NCBI GenBank assembly: GCA_934555895.1
Contig: CAKTFH010000047.1
Location: 1 to 7,085 of the forward strand
Source of the DNA: an uncultured Muribaculaceae bacterium
GTDB taxonomy: Bacteria > Bacteroidota > Bacteroidia > Bacteroidales > Muribaculaceae
Reading direction: 5' to 3'
Length of the DNA stretch: 7,085 bases
Below the pieces are notes generated by a model that saw nothing but the letters and a program-made list of their open reading frames with translations, ran no database searches and had not been told where the DNA came from. Made by a program: the position numbers and the translations under genes. Below are positions 7,029 through 7,085 of this stretch, piece by piece (position 1 is the first letter of the stretch; each line of letters starts with the position of its first letter).

Positions 7029-7085
7029 AGTTAGGCAGTCTCTATTTTATACATAAAATCAGAAGATTTAGGCTGCATTTGCCAC
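7010..7085. mobile_element. candidate insertion-sequence end or recombination junction in the shaft gene
   Basis: A 13-base imperfect inverted repeat, GAGACTGTCTAAC (7010-7022) and GTTAGGCAGTCTC (7030-7042), with one mismatch and a 7-base spacer, sits exactly where the shaft gene's signal-peptide codons should be. A second perfect palindrome, ATTTTAT-AC-ATAAAAT (7044-7059), follows directly. A reading frame entering from the right edge ends at a TAA inside the first repeat, as transposase genes often do near insertion-sequence ends. I do not recognise the IS family and only this end is visible. Alternatives are an invertible-segment boundary or an assembly chimera. Confidence 0.4.
7031..7085 (-). 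CDS. C-terminal tail of an unidentified upstream frame (possible transposase end)
   Basis: Seventeen codons from 7084 to 7034 read WQMQPKSSDFMYKIETA and stop at TAA 7033-7031, within the inverted repeat. The frame is open to the right edge, so it could be the end of a longer gene. It is too short to assign; the link to a transposase rests only on the overlap of its stop with the repeat. Confidence 0.25.
   Translation of the reverse strand, partial: WQMQPKSSDFMYKIETA

Noticed and set aside
7010..7042. Inverted repeat read as an intrinsic terminator of a plus-strand gene
   Set aside because: No plus-strand gene leads into it, and the bases to its left are the coding start of the shaft gene. 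A mobile-element end or junction fits better, though the hairpin does pair slightly better in plus-strand RNA.
1..7085. CRISPR array, tRNA, rRNA or toxin-antitoxin genes
   Set aside because: I saw no regularly spaced repeats, no tRNA-like cloverleaf or rRNA stretch, and no small paired genes with toxin or antitoxin traits.

Overview
The window holds one minus-strand gene cluster for a Bacteroidales type V (FimA/Mfa1-class) fimbria. The organism is almost certainly a member of the Bacteroidales: all four genes encode lipoprotein precursors of fimbrial families known from that order. Shine-Dalgarno sequences are weak or absent, as is usual there. The GC-rich coding (about 60-70% in lines counted by hand) hints at a GC-rich gut lineage, for example within the Muribaculaceae, but the sequence does not prove a genus.

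In transcription order (right to left) the cluster runs as follows. (1) 7028-5178 encodes an Mfa1-family major shaft subunit whose signal peptide is missing. (2) 5177-4786 is a 392-base palindrome-rich intergenic stretch with at least two strong hairpins. (3) 4785-3574 encodes a FimB/Mfa2-family anchor subunit. (4) 3541-2396 encodes a minor fimbrial accessory subunit. (5) 2356 to the left edge is an uninterrupted frame of at least 785 codons that is still open at base 1. It encodes a large fimbrillin-family protein, probably the tip or adhesin component. Genes 3-5 are packed with gaps of 32 and 39 bases and look like one operon.

The expected assembly model, known from Porphyromonas gingivalis and inferred here, is export of each subunit as a lipoprotein, proteolytic removal of an N-terminal strand, and strand-exchange polymerisation on the cell surface. 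Mfa2 would terminate and anchor the shaft, and the accessory proteins would sit at the tip.

Four points deserve attention. The shaft gene runs into a 13-bp imperfect inverted repeat exactly where its signal peptide should be, suggesting an insertion-sequence end or a recombination junction. The large tip gene changes base composition abruptly at a domain boundary, near base 1095. The leader between the shaft and anchor genes carries stacked RNA hairpins that could set subunit stoichiometry. The shaft and anchor proteins share a nearly matching C-terminal 16-residue strand although their DNA has diverged. I found no CRISPR array, tRNA, rRNA or credible plus-strand gene, and no clearly new system beyond this fimbrial locus.
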